Notes: generated by a model not told the origin, from the letters alone. DNA of 64,000 nt from Streptomyces abyssomicinicus (GCF_008974245.1 NZ_BBZI01000013.1:62001-126000); one strand, 5' to 3'. Positions 1 to 9,235 are shown, counted from the first letter of the stretch. Translations and numbers: made by a program.

Positions 1-17
1 CGCCCCCCGCGTTGTCG

Positions 18-1268
18 GTGGCAGATGCCAGACTTCCACGGGTGAGCGAATACCTGAGCGGCCCGCGCCCCGGTCGGGGCGGTCCGGGCCCCGAGCCGAA
101 CCAGTCGGCCGGCCCGGCCGGGACCCTGGGCGCGGTCCACGGCGACGGCCCCGAGGGCGCCCCCGCGCTGCGGCAGCGGCTGGCCGAGCTGCGCGGCCCG
201 GGCGTGTCCGCCAAGCCGCTGGACGCCCGCGCCCTGGCGGCGCTGGCCGCCAACCCGGGGTGCGAGCGCCGCGCGCTGCTGGACGGCGCCGGCGTGGACA
301 AGACCGCGCTGGCGAGCGCGCTGGGCGCCCCCGCGCCGTTCGGCCAGTCCCAGTTCGCGTTCACCCGTGGGCACGCCTTCGAGGCCCGGGTGAAGGGCGA
401 CGGCGGCGCGGAGCTGCTCCGGCTGGTGCGTGAGCGGCTGGACCCGTCCGCCCCGGAGCCGCCGCCCGGCGGCGCCCGCGTCCCGGATCTGGCGGCGACC
501 GGCCCGCAGGGCCGCACCGGCCGCACCGCGCTCGCGCTGCGCGAGGCCGCCGCCGCGGCCGCCGAGGACGGCGCGTGGACGCTCCTGGACCACCCCATGC
601 TCGCCCTCGAGGTGGCCGGCACCCCCGCCTTCCTGGAGCCGGACGCGGTGGTGGTCCACCCGGACGGCACCTGGACGGTCGTGGAGATCAAGTCGTTCCC
701 GATGCTCGACGGGTCCGCCGACGCCGCGAAGGTGGGCGCGGCGGCCCGCCAGGCGGCGGTGTACGTGCTGGCGCTGGAGGACGTGGCGGCGCGCCTCGAG
801 CCGTCGCCGCAGGTGCGGCACCGGATCCTGCTGGTCTGTCCGAAGGACTTCTCCAACCTGCCGACCGCCTCCGCGGTCGACGTCCGCAAGCAGCGCGCGG
901 TGACGTCGCGGCAGCTGGGCCGGCTGACCCGGGTGGAGGAGATCGCGGCGGACCTCGCCCCGGGCGCCTGCTTCTCCCCGGAGCTGCCGGCCGAGCGGCT
1001 GGCCGAGACGGTCGAGTCGGTGCGCGCGGTGTACACCCCGGAGTGCCTGGCCACCTGCGAGCTGGCCTTCCACTGCCGGTCCCGGGCGCGTGAGGACGGC
1101 GCGGTGACGGTGCTGGGCCGGTCGGCGCGGGCCGAGCTCGGCGAGCTGTCGGGCGTGGACGCGGTGCTGGCGGCGGCCCACGGCGAGGCGGGCGACGCCG
1201 CCGACCCGGCGGTGGCCGCGCTGCGGCGGGCCGCCCGGCTGCGGGAGGAGGCGCTGGCATGTCGCTGA
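18..1268 (+). CDS. RecB/Cas4-like PD-(D/E)XK nuclease with probable Fe-S cluster
   Basis: The protein looks like a RecB/Cas4/Dna2-type DNA nuclease. Numbered from the GTG at 18, a GHAFEARV stretch near residue 118 resembles RecB motif I. The nuclease core follows as Asp209, then Glu223-x-Lys225 in VVEIK. Cys82 before the core and Cys343, Cys347 and Cys353 after it (CX3CX5C) match the split cysteine arrangement that holds a 4Fe-4S cluster in AddB, Cas4 and Dna2. The gene overlaps the next one by 10 bases, and a helicase gene follows, so it is probably the nuclease of a three-gene machine. The start is uncertain: TTG 12, GTG 18 and GTG 42 are in frame, none has a clear Shine-Dalgarno, and the frame is open to the left edge, so the true start may lie outside. 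Family is inferred from motifs only. Confidence 0.72.
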   Translation: MADARLPRVSEYLSGPRPGRGGPGPEPNQSAGPAGTLGAVHGDGPEGAPALRQRLAELRGPGVSAKPLDARALAALAANPGCERRALLDGAGVDKTALASALGAPAPFGQSQFAFTRGHAFEARVKGDGGAELLRLVRERLDPSAPEPPPGGARVPDLAATGPQGRTGRTALALREAAAAAAEDGAWTLLDHPMLALEVAGTPAFLEPDAVVVHPDGTWTVVEIKSFPMLDGSADAAKVGAAARQAAVYVLALEDVAARLEPSPQVRHRILLVCPKDFSNLPTASAVDVRKQRAVTSRQLGRLTRVEEIAADLAPGACFSPELPAERLAETVESVRAVYTPECLATCELAFHCRSRAREDGAVTVLGRSARAELGELSGVDAVLAAAHGEAGDAADPAVAALRRAARLREEALACR

Positions 1269-2887
1269 TCACGACGCTGGCCCGGCTGGAGGCGATCCGC
1301 GCGGGCCGCGCCCAGCCCGCCGCCACGGTCCGGCACAGGCACCTGTCGGAGCGTCCGCTGGTCCTCGTGCCGCTGACCACGGCCGGTGAGGCGGGCGCCC
1401 CGCTGGGCGCGCTGGTGGGTCGCGACCGGGACGCGCCGCGCCTGCTGGTGGTACCGCAGCCGCGTGACCGGGACCTGCGGTCGGTCTTCCTGGCCGAGCT
1501 GGCCGACATCGTGCTGCCGTACCTCGAGTCGTTCGCGGACGACGTGGAGCTGGTGGAGGGCAAGGAGGCCGACCCGGAGACGGGCCGGCAGGTCACGGTG
1601 GAGCGGGAGCTGTGCGCCGACGCCCCGCAGCTGATCGTGCCGAGCCGGGCGGGCGTGGACCTCGTGCGGCTGCTGGGCCGGTCGACGCGGTTCCGCCGGA
1701 CCGCCGAGCAGGACCCGGAGACGGCGTATCCGGCGCCGCCGCGGGTGCCGCTGCTGGGCCGCTGGTTCACCCATTTCGGTGAGCGGTCCCGGGTGCCGGG
1801 GGCGTCGCTGCTGCTGGCCATGACGGACCTGCTCTCCCGGCACTGGGCGACCGGGCAGTCCAGCCTGGAGGACCAGCACCTGGGCGCCCTGCTGGCGTGG
1901 ATCGACCCGCCCGGGGCGGACGGCCCGACCGGCGCCGAGGCGGCGCTGCGGGCCGAGCTGGGGCGGGACGCCGAGGGGCAGCTGCTCTGCCCGCCGGCCG
2001 GTCCGGCCACCGACCCGGCCTTCGACAACCGGCTGCTGGCCCCCGCGATCGAGCGCTACGACCGGGCGCGTTCCGCGCTGGCGGCGGCGGAGGACGGCGT
2101 GGCCGCCGACGCGCTGCTGGCGAACCTGTCGGCCGCCGAGCGGGAGATCGGCGAGCTGGTCCGCTCCCGGACGCTGCCGACCTGGGAGAGCGTGTGGCGC
2201 GGCCTGGACCTGCTGCGTGAGCTGCCGGAGGCGGCGCACGTGCCGGACCGCTGGAAGGGCGACCGCTGGTCGTTCACCGCCCACCGGGACCGGGTGGCCT
2301 CCGGCGAGCCGCCGCAGCCGCGGATCGACGACGCGGTAACGGCCGCCCAGAAGCTCGCCCGCCGGGAGAAGGAGCAGGCGAAGCTGGACGCCCAGGAGGC
2401 GCTGGACGATCCGCTGGTGCTGGCGGCGCGGCGGCTCGGCGGGGAGGCCTTCGTCGGCGAGGTCGTCGACGTGACCATGACGTACACGGAGAGCAAGCGC
2501 CCCAGCCCCCGCCCGCTGATCACGGTGCGCACCGAGGACCGGCCCCATCTCGGGGAGAAGGCGAAGGTCCACCGCTCCCTCGACGGCAAGCCGCAGACGG
2601 CGCAGTTCGTGGGCGCCGAGGAGGAGGACGGCGGGGAGGATCCCGGCGGCGGCCCGCTGCTGGTGGTCCTGCGGATCGTCGACAGGATGGGCCGCGGCAG
2701 GGAACCGGCGCTCGGCTCGGTGCCGGAGAAGGGCGACCGGGTCTGCTTCACGCTCTTCGAGCACGAACCGCGTGGCGGCCCCAAGCTGCCCGACCCGGAG
2801 AACACCCCGTGGACGCACGGCGGGCCGCCCACCGACCCGTCGCCGCTGCCCGCCGCCGATCCCGTCACCGAGGAGGACCTGCTGTGA
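1259..2887 (+). CDS. Conserved-looking hypothetical protein between nuclease and helicase
   Basis: I do not recognise this 542-residue protein. It is soluble, with no signal peptide or membrane segment. A central stretch (about residues 255-385) looks helical and charged. The C-terminal 140 residues (FVGEVVDVTMTYTESKR onward) are beta-rich and could be an OB-like or similar nucleic-acid-binding fold, which is only a guess. The tail is proline- and acid-rich. Its ATG overlaps the nuclease stop by 10 bases, and its TGA overlaps the helicase GTG, so all three are translationally coupled and probably act together. Codon use is normal for the replicon, arguing for a resident gene. It could be a loading or regulatory subunit of the helicase-nuclease pair. 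Confidence 0.75.
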   Translation: MSLITTLARLEAIRAGRAQPAATVRHRHLSERPLVLVPLTTAGEAGAPLGALVGRDRDAPRLLVVPQPRDRDLRSVFLAELADIVLPYLESFADDVELVEGKEADPETGRQVTVERELCADAPQLIVPSRAGVDLVRLLGRSTRFRRTAEQDPETAYPAPPRVPLLGRWFTHFGERSRVPGASLLLAMTDLLSRHWATGQSSLEDQHLGALLAWIDPPGADGPTGAEAALRAELGRDAEGQLLCPPAGPATDPAFDNRLLAPAIERYDRARSALAAAEDGVAADALLANLSAAEREIGELVRSRTLPTWESVWRGLDLLRELPEAAHVPDRWKGDRWSFTAHRDRVASGEPPQPRIDDAVTAAQKLARREKEQAKLDAQEALDDPLVLAARRLGGEAFVGEVVDVTMTYTESKRPSPRPLITVRTEDRPHLGEKAKVHRSLDGKPQTAQFVGAEEEDGGEDPGGGPLLVVLRIVDRMGRGREPALGSVPEKGDRVCFTLFEHEPRGGPKLPDPENTPWTHGGPPTDPSPLPAADPVTEEDLL

Positions 2888-4242
2888 TCACGTCCGTCGG
2901 GGCCGCCGACGCCGCCTTCGACCCCGGCGCGGCGGCCGCCCGGGTCACCGAGCGGATCCTGCGCGACACGATGTCGGGCGCGCACCGCGGCGTGGTGGTT
3001 GACTCCCCGCCCGGCGCGGGCAAGTCCACGCTGGTGGTGCGGGCCGCGCTGGAGCTGGCCGACGCCGGACGTCCGCTGATGGTCGTCGCGCAGACCAACG
3101 CGCAGGTGGACGACCTGGTGCTGCGGCTCCACGAGAAGCGGCCCGACCTGCCGGTGGGCCGGCTGCACAGCAGTGACGCGGACGCCTTCGACAGGGCGCT
3201 GGAGGGACTGGACAACGTCCTGCTCTCCGACAAGGCGCCGGCGCTGGCCGGGCTGCCGGTGGTGATCTCCACGGCCGCAAAGTGGGGGCACGTGAAGCCG
3301 TCCGACGCGCACTGGGAGCAGGCGATCGTCGACGAGGCGTACCAGATGCGGTCGGACGCGCTGCTGACGGTGGCCGGGCTGTTCGACCGGGCGCTGTTCG
3401 TCGGCGACCCCGGTCAGCTGGACCCGTTCTCGGTGGTGGGCGCCGAGCAGTGGGCGGGGCTGTCGTACGACCCGTCCGCCTCGGCGGTCACCACGCTGCT
3501 GGCGCACAACCCGGGGCTGCCGCAGCACCGGCTGCCGGTGTCCTGGCGGCTCCCCGCCTCGGCGGCGCCGCTGGTCTCCGACGCGTTCTACCCGTACACG
3601 CCGTTCCGCGCGGGCACCGGGTCCGACGACCGGCGGCTGTCGTTCGGCGTGCCGTCGGACGGGTCCGGGCCGGACCGGGTGATCGACGAGGCGGCGGTCT
3701 CCGGGTGGGGCCTGCTGGAGCTGCCGCCCCGGCTGACGCCGCGAACCGACCCGGAGGCGGTGCGGGCGGTGGCGGCGGTGGTGCGGCGGCTGCTGGACCG
3801 GGGCGGGGCTGCGGTGTCGGAGCGGTCACCCGATCCGGTGCCGTTGACCGCCGACCGGGTGGCGGTCGGCACGGCGCACCGGGACCAGGCGGCCGCGGTG
3901 CGGGCGGCGCTGGCCGAGCTGGGGGTGCGGGACGTGGTCGTCGACACCGCGAACCGGCTCCAGGGGCGGGAGTACGACGTGACGGTGGTGCTGCATCCGC
4001 TGTCCGGGCGGCCGGACGCGACGGCGTTCCACCTGGAGACGGGGCGGCTGTGTGTGTTGGCGTCGCGGCACCGGCACGCGTGCATCGTGGTCTGCCGCGC
4101 GGGCGTCGCCGATCTGCTCGACGATCACCCCTCCACCGAGCCGGTGCGGCTCGGGGTCACCGTCAAGTTCCCCGACGGCTGGGAGGCCAACCACGCCGTC
4201 CTCTCCCACCTCTCCGAACACCGCGTCCCCCACCGCCCCTGA
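2884..4242 (+). CDS. SF1-type DNA/RNA helicase (UvrD/Dna2/Upf1-like ATPase)
   Basis: This 452-residue ATPase has the superfamily 1 helicase motifs in order. Walker A is SPPGAGKST at residues 41-49. Walker B is IVDEAYQM. Motif III is VGDPGQLDP. A VSWRLP motif follows, then LQGREYDVTVV (motif V) and ASRHRHACIVV (motif VI). It therefore should translocate on or unwind nucleic acid using ATP. The start is taken as the GTG at 2884, whose GTGA overlaps the stop of the preceding gene; a start further upstream would overlap that gene more deeply without a good ribosome site. With the RecB/Cas4-like nuclease two genes upstream it recalls Dna2- or AddAB-like end processing. Whether the cluster serves DNA repair or phage defence cannot be told from sequence. 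Confidence 0.85.
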   Translation: MITSVGAADAAFDPGAAAARVTERILRDTMSGAHRGVVVDSPPGAGKSTLVVRAALELADAGRPLMVVAQTNAQVDDLVLRLHEKRPDLPVGRLHSSDADAFDRALEGLDNVLLSDKAPALAGLPVVISTAAKWGHVKPSDAHWEQAIVDEAYQMRSDALLTVAGLFDRALFVGDPGQLDPFSVVGAEQWAGLSYDPSASAVTTLLAHNPGLPQHRLPVSWRLPASAAPLVSDAFYPYTPFRAGTGSDDRRLSFGVPSDGSGPDRVIDEAAVSGWGLLELPPRLTPRTDPEAVRAVAAVVRRLLDRGGAAVSERSPDPVPLTADRVAVGTAHRDQAAAVRAALAELGVRDVVVDTANRLQGREYDVTVVLHPLSGRPDATAFHLETGRLCVLASRHRHACIVVCRAGVADLLDDHPSTEPVRLGVTVKFPDGWEANHAVLSHLSEHRVPHRP

Positions 4243-5009
4243 CCACACCCCCGTCCCGCCCCGGAAGGGCACACCGACCGAGCGCCCCCCGCACCCCCAC
4301 AGGACCTGCCCCGCCCCCCTGCCGTCTCCTCGGGCGCACGCCCCCGCAGGCGCCGCCCCGCCGGGCGCACGCCCCCGCAGGCGCCGCCCCGCCGCCCCGC
4401 GGGGGCGTGCCTGCCGCCCCGCGGGGGCGTGCCTGCCGTTTCTGCGGGCGCTTGCTCGACCGTTCCCTGGGCGGCTGGGCCGCCCAGGGGGGCGATGGGG
4501 GTCCTCCCCTGCTCGAGCGAAGCCGAAAGCTTGGGGGACGGCGGGCGCAGGGCCGGGCCGCACCCCATCGTCCCGCGGTCACCGCGCCACACCCCGCCGT
4601 TCTGCGGGCGGCTGGGCCGCCCAGGGGGCGGCACGGGCGGGCGCAGGGCGGCGCCCTCGCGGCAAGCGGTCCGCTCCACCACGCCCAAGCGGGCGGCACC
4701 TTACGCACGTGACCTCACTGCGGCGCGCCCAAGCCCGGCCCCAGGCGGACAGCACTGTTCATCCCCCGACCCGCCCCCTTCCCAGAGGGCCAAGGTGCGC
4801 GGAGCGAGCCGTCACGTGCGTACGTGAGGCCTGCGCCCACCCTCCCCCAAGCTCTCGACTTCGCTCAAGCAGGGGGCACCCCCATCGCCCTTAGCGGCAC
4901 GATTGCCCGCAAACGGCAAGGCAGGAGCTCCGCACCGCACGGTGGGGTGACCGCATGGGAGGGCGGGAGGGGTCCGGCCGCCGTGGTAGGGACCGGGGTG
5001 CCGAGGGGG
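4243..5009. repeat. Gene-free region with inverted interspersed repeats
   Basis: No credible gene is seen in these 767 bases between a plus-strand stop and a minus-strand stop. Two copies of a roughly 47-base element lie in inverted orientation at 4491-4538 and 4843-4889. Each contains a core like CGAAGCCGAAAGCTTGGGGG and a GGCGATGGGGGT flank. Other internal repeats include CGCCCCGCGGGGGCGTGCCTGCC units near 4395-4440 and GCGGGCGGCTGGGCCGCCCAGGG near 4467 and 4606. Elements with this kind of core are common between Streptomyces genes. The inverted copies could fold in the transcript and end transcription from both sides. Confidence 0.6.
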
Positions 5010-6875
5010 TTACAGGAGGGCCGCGTTGTCGGTGAGGAGGGTGGTGATGCGGTCCGGGGGGACGGGGCGGCTGTAGAGCCAGCCCTGGCCCGTGTCGCAG
5101 CCGATCCGCCGCAACCGCGCCGCCTGCGCCGCCGTCTCGACCCCCTCCGCGGTGACGCTGAGCCCCAGCCGGTGCGCGAGCTGCACCATCGCCTCGACGA
5201 TCACCTCGTCCGCCGCGTTCGGCGCGGCCCGGTCCCCGTCGCCGCCGGGGCCCCCGAGGGCGTCCTCGTACTGGAACCCCCGCACGAACGAGCCGTCGAG
5301 CTTCAGCACGGACACCGGCAGCCGGCTGAGGTACGCCAGGTTGGAGTACCCGGTGCCGAAGTCGTCGATGGCGATCCGCACCCCCATGTCGCTGAGCGCC
5401 TGCAGGGCCTTGATCGGCCGCCCCGCCGACCCCATCAGCGCCGACTCGGTGAGCTCCAGTTGCAGCAGCCCCGGTTCGAGTCCGGTCTCGGCGAGGATCC
5501 GCGCCACGTCCGCCACCAGGTCGGAGTCCCAGACCTGCCGCACCGCGACGTTCACGCTGACGAACAGCGGCGGCTCCCCGGGCCGGTCCAGCTGCCACCG
5601 CCGTGCCTGTCGGCAGGCGGTCCGCAGGATCCACCGCCCCAGCGGCACGATGGAGCCGTCCTCCTCGGCCAGGCCCACGAACCGGTTCGGGGACAGCATC
5701 CCGAACTGGGGGTGGTCCCACCGGACCAGTGCCTCGACCCCCCGTACCTGCCCGTCGGACATGCCGACCAGCGGCTGGTACTGGAGGACGAACTCCTCCC
5801 GCTCGATCCCCGGCCGCAGCGTGGAGACCAGCGCCTGCCGGGTCATCCGGTGCGCGTTGCGCTCCGGGTCGAAGAGGGTCCAGCGGGACTTCCCGTCGGC
5901 CTTCGCCCAGTACAGCGTGGTGTCCGCGGCCTGCATCAGCCCGGTCGCGTTGGTGCCCTCCGCGTGGCGTTCGACGACGCCGATGGAGGCGGAGACGGAG
6001 AGCCGCTGCCCGGAGAGGTCGAAGGGCGCCTGGAGCGCCGTGAGGACGGACTCGGCGAGGTCGGCGACCTGTTCGGTGCCGGTGGAGTCCTCCACCAGCA
6101 GCGCGAACTCGTCGCCGCCGAGCCGGGCGACCAGCGGCGCGCCCGTCCTGTTGAAGCCGGCCTCGTCGGCGCAGCGGGTGAGACGTTCCGCCACGGCGGC
6201 CAGCAGCCGGTCGCCGACCCGGTGGCCGAGGGTGTCGTTGATCGCCTTGAACCCGTCGAGGTCCAGGTAGCAGAGCCCGACCCGGCCGGTTCCGGTGTCC
6301 GAGGTGAGGGCGGTCTCCAGCGCGGTGGTCAGCCGCTCGAAGAACAGGCTGCGGTTGGGCAGCCGGGTGACCGGGTCGTGCATCTGGAGGTGGCGCAGCC
6401 GGGCCTGGAGCTCACGGCGGGCGGAGATGTCGGCGACCGAGAGCAGGACGCCCTGGTCGCCCCCGGTCAGCGGCGTCACCGTGACCTGCGCCCACAGGGA
6501 GTGGCCGTCGGGGTGCTTGAGGCGGCGGGTGCAGCGCAGCACCGCCTGCCGGCCCCGCAGCACCTCGCGGTACGCCTGCCAGCTGCGCGGGTCGGCGGCC
6601 AGGTCGACCAGGTCGGCGGCGACCTTCCCGGCCAGCGCGTCCGGTCGGGCCGCGCCGAGCAGCCTGGCCAGCGTGGCGTTGGCGCCGATCACCAGGCCGT
6701 CGGGGGCGACCACCGCCATGGCCAGCGGCGCGGCCGTGAAGGCGGACCGGTAGGCGGGGGCGAGCGCCGGCAGCGCCTCCCCGTCGGCCGCGGGCGAGGG
6801 CCCGGCGCCACGCTCCGTGACGGCCTGGCCCTGGCGATCCGGAGCCGGAGCCGGACCTTCGGACGTTCCGCTCAC
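5010..6875 (-). CDS. cdgA: PAS-GGDEF-EAL c-di-GMP turnover protein (CdgA-like)
   Basis: This is a cytoplasmic cyclic-di-GMP enzyme of 621 residues. A PAS domain (about residues 40-155) precedes a GGDEF domain with an intact RLGGDEFALL active site (near 255) and an EAL domain with VEALVRWDHP and ELTES motifs (about 355-620). Both catalytic signatures are kept, so it may both make and degrade c-di-GMP. No membrane segment is present. The domain order and the neighbourhood (about 15 kb from cslA-glxA) match CdgA (SCO2817) of S. coelicolor as I remember it, a protein affecting development through the BldD pathway. The GTG at 6875 is preceded by GGGAG at good spacing. The gene is transcribed alone. 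RmdA-type paralogs have the same architecture, so the symbol is likely rather than certain. Confidence 0.85.
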   Translation of the reverse strand: MSGTSEGPAPAPDRQGQAVTERGAGPSPAADGEALPALAPAYRSAFTAAPLAMAVVAPDGLVIGANATLARLLGAARPDALAGKVAADLVDLAADPRSWQAYREVLRGRQAVLRCTRRLKHPDGHSLWAQVTVTPLTGGDQGVLLSVADISARRELQARLRHLQMHDPVTRLPNRSLFFERLTTALETALTSDTGTGRVGLCYLDLDGFKAINDTLGHRVGDRLLAAVAERLTRCADEAGFNRTGAPLVARLGGDEFALLVEDSTGTEQVADLAESVLTALQAPFDLSGQRLSVSASIGVVERHAEGTNATGLMQAADTTLYWAKADGKSRWTLFDPERNAHRMTRQALVSTLRPGIEREEFVLQYQPLVGMSDGQVRGVEALVRWDHPQFGMLSPNRFVGLAEEDGSIVPLGRWILRTACRQARRWQLDRPGEPPLFVSVNVAVRQVWDSDLVADVARILAETGLEPGLLQLELTESALMGSAGRPIKALQALSDMGVRIAIDDFGTGYSNLAYLSRLPVSVLKLDGSFVRGFQYEDALGGPGGDGDRAAPNAADEVIVEAMVQLAHRLGLSVTAEGVETAAQAARLRRIGCDTGQGWLYSRPVPPDRITTLLTDNAALL

Positions 6876-7220
6876 CGCTTGCTCCCGCAGTGCACTCGAT
6901 CTTCGTATGGGTAGTCCGGGTCAGGAAGAGTCTGGAAAGTGTGCCGATCATAGAGGCAGCCCTCAGGCCCTTCCAGCCGTTCATTTCCGCACCGGGGCAA
7001 ACCACCCCAGCGACAGATCGCTTGCGTCCATAAATGGACACGTTGCTTCATCGGCCGATCAATTGTGACGTTCCGTGACCGAAGCTCCGTTCGAGTCCCG
7101 GCCGGGCCACCGGTGTGCACAGGTCGCCGCTCACCCTTCCGGGTCAGACGAACAGGGCATCTCTGAACACCATCACACAGTCTGGGTGCGGTGTCCCGGA
7201 AATCGCGCCCGGAGGTAGAC
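6876..7220. other. Divergent upstream region of cdgA-like and protease genes
   Basis: These 345 bases hold no gene that I can support. They must carry the promoters of the minus-strand PAS-GGDEF-EAL gene and the plus-strand metalloprotease gene. The middle (about 6990-7075) is noticeably AT-richer than the surroundings, as expected for promoter DNA. I could not assign clear -35/-10 pairs or a convincing BldD operator. Confidence 0.4.
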
Positions 7221-8702
7221 GTGCCGTGTCCACTCCCCTTCCTCAAGGGGTTCCGCCGTCGTCCGGGCATGCGGACCACGGCGGCCGTGACCACCACCCT
7301 GTCCGCTCTCGCCGCCACATCCATCGTCGCCCACCCCTCCGCCGCAGGAACCGGCCTGGAACCCTGTGCGCTGGAGCGCACCTCGGCCCACCACTCCGAG
7401 GGGCTGGACACCTGGAACGCCCACTACCCCCGCCCCACGCGGCCCCTCGACGCGGTGATGGTGTTTCTTTCCTTCCCAGACTCGGACCCGCTCACCACTC
7501 CCGGGGAATTGGTGGCCGACCATTTTCCGCTCACCAGTCGGTACTTCGAGCGGGCCTCCTACGGCCGCTTCACGGTCCGCCCGCACCCGGAGCGCACCTG
7601 GCTGCGCATGCCGCAGGCCTCCACGGAGTACGCCATGGAGCGCGACTGGAGCTCCTCCCGGCGCGCCGCCTACCTGCGCGACGCGCTCTCCGTCGCCGAC
7701 CCGGTGGTCGACTTCTCGCGGTACGACATCGTGTACCTGGTCGCCGACCCGGACGCGCCGGGCGTGAACGCGGACGCCACGAAGGTCGTCAACCTCTCCA
7801 CCCCGCTGCGGGCCGACGGCACGGACCTGCGGCGGGTCGTCACGGTCTTCGAGAAGCACCCCCCGGACCGGCTGGTGCTGGCCCACGAGACCGGTCACGT
7901 GCTGGACCTGCCCGACCTGTACCACCGGCCGGTGGACGGCAAGGGCGACTGGGACACCCATGTGGGCGACTGGGACCTCATGGGCAGCCAGTTCGGTCTC
8001 GCGCCGGACCTCCTCGGCTGGCACAAGTGGAAGCTGGGCTGGCTCGAACCGGACCAGATCAGCTGTGTCCAGGGCTCCACCCGGCTCACCCTGGAGCCAC
8101 TGGGGGTGGGCGGCCCCGGGTCCGGCGCGCCCGGCGCACCCGGCGCACCGGACCCGGCGGAGGCCGCCGCCGGGCCGGAGAACCGGCTGCCGGGACGGCG
8201 TCCGCAGGAGGCCGGCGCGTTCGGCGCGGACGCCTTCGCGACGTCCGGCGCCGGCGCCGCCGTGCCGTACTTCGGCCTGGGCGGCGGCACCAAGCTGGCG
8301 GTGGTGCGGACCGGGCCGGACAGCGTGCTGGCCTTCGAGGCGCGCGGGCCCGTCGGCAACGACGCCACGACGTGCGCGGAAGGCGTGCTGGTGTACCGGG
8401 TGAACGGGGGCACCGACTCCGGGAAGGGCCCGGTGGAGGTGGTGGACTCCCATCCCGGGACCTCGGCCTGCCACGACAGCTCGGTGTACCCGCCGCTCGC
8501 CGACGCGCCGGTGGCCGCCGGGGAGACCTTCACCGTGGCGCAGGAGGGCGTGCGGGTACGGGTGGAGGGGCGCACGGCGTCGGGGGCGTGGACGGTGCAG
8601 ATCACGCCGACGACGGCCGGGGATGCCTCCCCGGAGCGCCTGGGCCCCCCGGAGCGCCGCGGGACGCCGGAAACGCCGGAGGCCCGGTCCACGTTTCCGT
8701 GA
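7221..8702 (+). CDS. Secreted M6-family (immune inhibitor A-like) metalloprotease
   Basis: This is a secreted zinc metalloprotease of about 493 residues. An N-terminal signal region (FRRRPGMRTTAAVTTTLSAL) precedes the mature chain. The zinc site is HETGH within VLAHETGHVLDLPDLYH. It is followed by WDLMGSQFG and LLGWHKWKLGWL, the pattern of M6 peptidases. The C-terminal third carries a Gly/Pro/Ala-rich linker, then a beta-rich part. The GTG at 7221 was chosen because GGAGGT sits four bases upstream; the ATG at 7269 at the start of the signal core is an alternative. The gene runs toward a convergent tRNA-Lys, and its stop lies inside a hairpin terminator. A role in extracellular protein breakdown is likely; the substrate is unknown. 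Confidence 0.87.
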   Translation: MPCPLPFLKGFRRRPGMRTTAAVTTTLSALAATSIVAHPSAAGTGLEPCALERTSAHHSEGLDTWNAHYPRPTRPLDAVMVFLSFPDSDPLTTPGELVADHFPLTSRYFERASYGRFTVRPHPERTWLRMPQASTEYAMERDWSSSRRAAYLRDALSVADPVVDFSRYDIVYLVADPDAPGVNADATKVVNLSTPLRADGTDLRRVVTVFEKHPPDRLVLAHETGHVLDLPDLYHRPVDGKGDWDTHVGDWDLMGSQFGLAPDLLGWHKWKLGWLEPDQISCVQGSTRLTLEPLGVGGPGSGAPGAPGAPDPAEAAAGPENRLPGRRPQEAGAFGADAFATSGAGAAVPYFGLGGGTKLAVVRTGPDSVLAFEARGPVGNDATTCAEGVLVYRVNGGTDSGKGPVEVVDSHPGTSACHDSSVYPPLADAPVAAGETFTVAQEGVRVRVEGRTASGAWTVQITPTTAGDASPERLGPPERRGTPETPEARSTFP

Positions 8703-8715
8703 ACCGGGCCTCCGG
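8676..8715. terminator. Bidirectional hairpin between protease gene and tRNA-Lys
   Basis: A perfect 13-base inverted repeat (arms 8676-8688 and 8703-8715, CCGGAGGCCCGGT and its complement) surrounds a short inner palindrome. It overlaps the protease stop codon and lies just downstream of the minus-strand tRNA, so it can end transcription from both directions. There is no strong U-run, as is common in Streptomyces. Confidence 0.7.
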
Positions 8716-8721
8716 TGTCGG

Positions 8722-8795
8722 TGCGCCGCCAGGGACTCGAACCCCGGACCCGCTGATTAAGAGTCAGCTGCTCTAACCAACTGAGCTAGCGGCGC
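8722..8795 (-). tRNA. tRNA-Lys (anticodon CTT), copy 1
   Basis: This 74-base sequence folds as a tRNA with acceptor arm GCGCCGC/GCGGCGC, D-loop AGTTGGTTAG, anticodon loop ACTCTTAAT (CTT, Lys) and T-loop GGTTCGAGTCC. The discriminator is A, and CCA is not encoded. It is identical to the copies at 15690 and 20523 but lies on the other strand. Confidence 0.96.
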
Positions 8796-8848
8796 CTGCT
8801 GACGTCGTAGACATTAGCACCCCGATCCGCGTGACGAGAAATCGATAT

Positions 8849-9235
8849 TCAGGCAGGTCCGGCGGAGCCGCGGTGACCGGCCGGGCCGGGGGCGTCCTCG
8901 ACGCCGCGGAGCAGGTCACGGCCGAATTCGACCATCTTCAGCGCGTAGTCCTCGGTCCAGTCCGCGCGGGCCGCGATGTCGGCGGTGGAGAGCCGGTCGA
9001 AGCGGCGGGGGTCGGCGAGCTGGGCGGCGGCCATCGCCTGGTACTCGACCGCGCGGTCGGCGGCCGCGCGGAAGGCGAGCGTGAGTTCCGTCGCCCGGGA
9101 GAGCAGCGCCCGGGGGTCCTCGATCGACTCGAGATCGAAGAAGTGCTCAGGGTCGGCGGCCGCGGCCGTCGGCTCGAAGAGCAGGGGCGCGGGGCGTAGC
9201 CGCGGGGTGTGCTGTCGCGGCGTGTGCTCCGCCAT
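8849..9235 (-). CDS. Small conserved hypothetical protein (128 aa)
   Basis: I do not recognise a named family. The protein is soluble, with a short Pro/Arg-rich start and then a helical, acidic body (FFDLESIEDPRALLSRATEL, then FRAAADRAVEYQAMAAAQL). The tail segment WTEDYALKMVEFGRDLL is amphipathic. The ATG at 9235 was chosen because GGAG lies eight bases upstream (GGAAACGGAGAACCGC); an ATG at 9277 would add 14 residues and has a poorer site. It lies downstream of the luciferase-like gene on the same strand with a 220-base gap, so it probably has its own promoter. Codon use is typical, supporting a real gene. Confidence 0.65.
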   Translation of the reverse strand: MAEHTPRQHTPRLRPAPLLFEPTAAAADPEHFFDLESIEDPRALLSRATELTLAFRAAADRAVEYQAMAAAQLADPRRFDRLSTADIAARADWTEDYALKMVEFGRDLLRGVEDAPGPAGHRGSAGPA

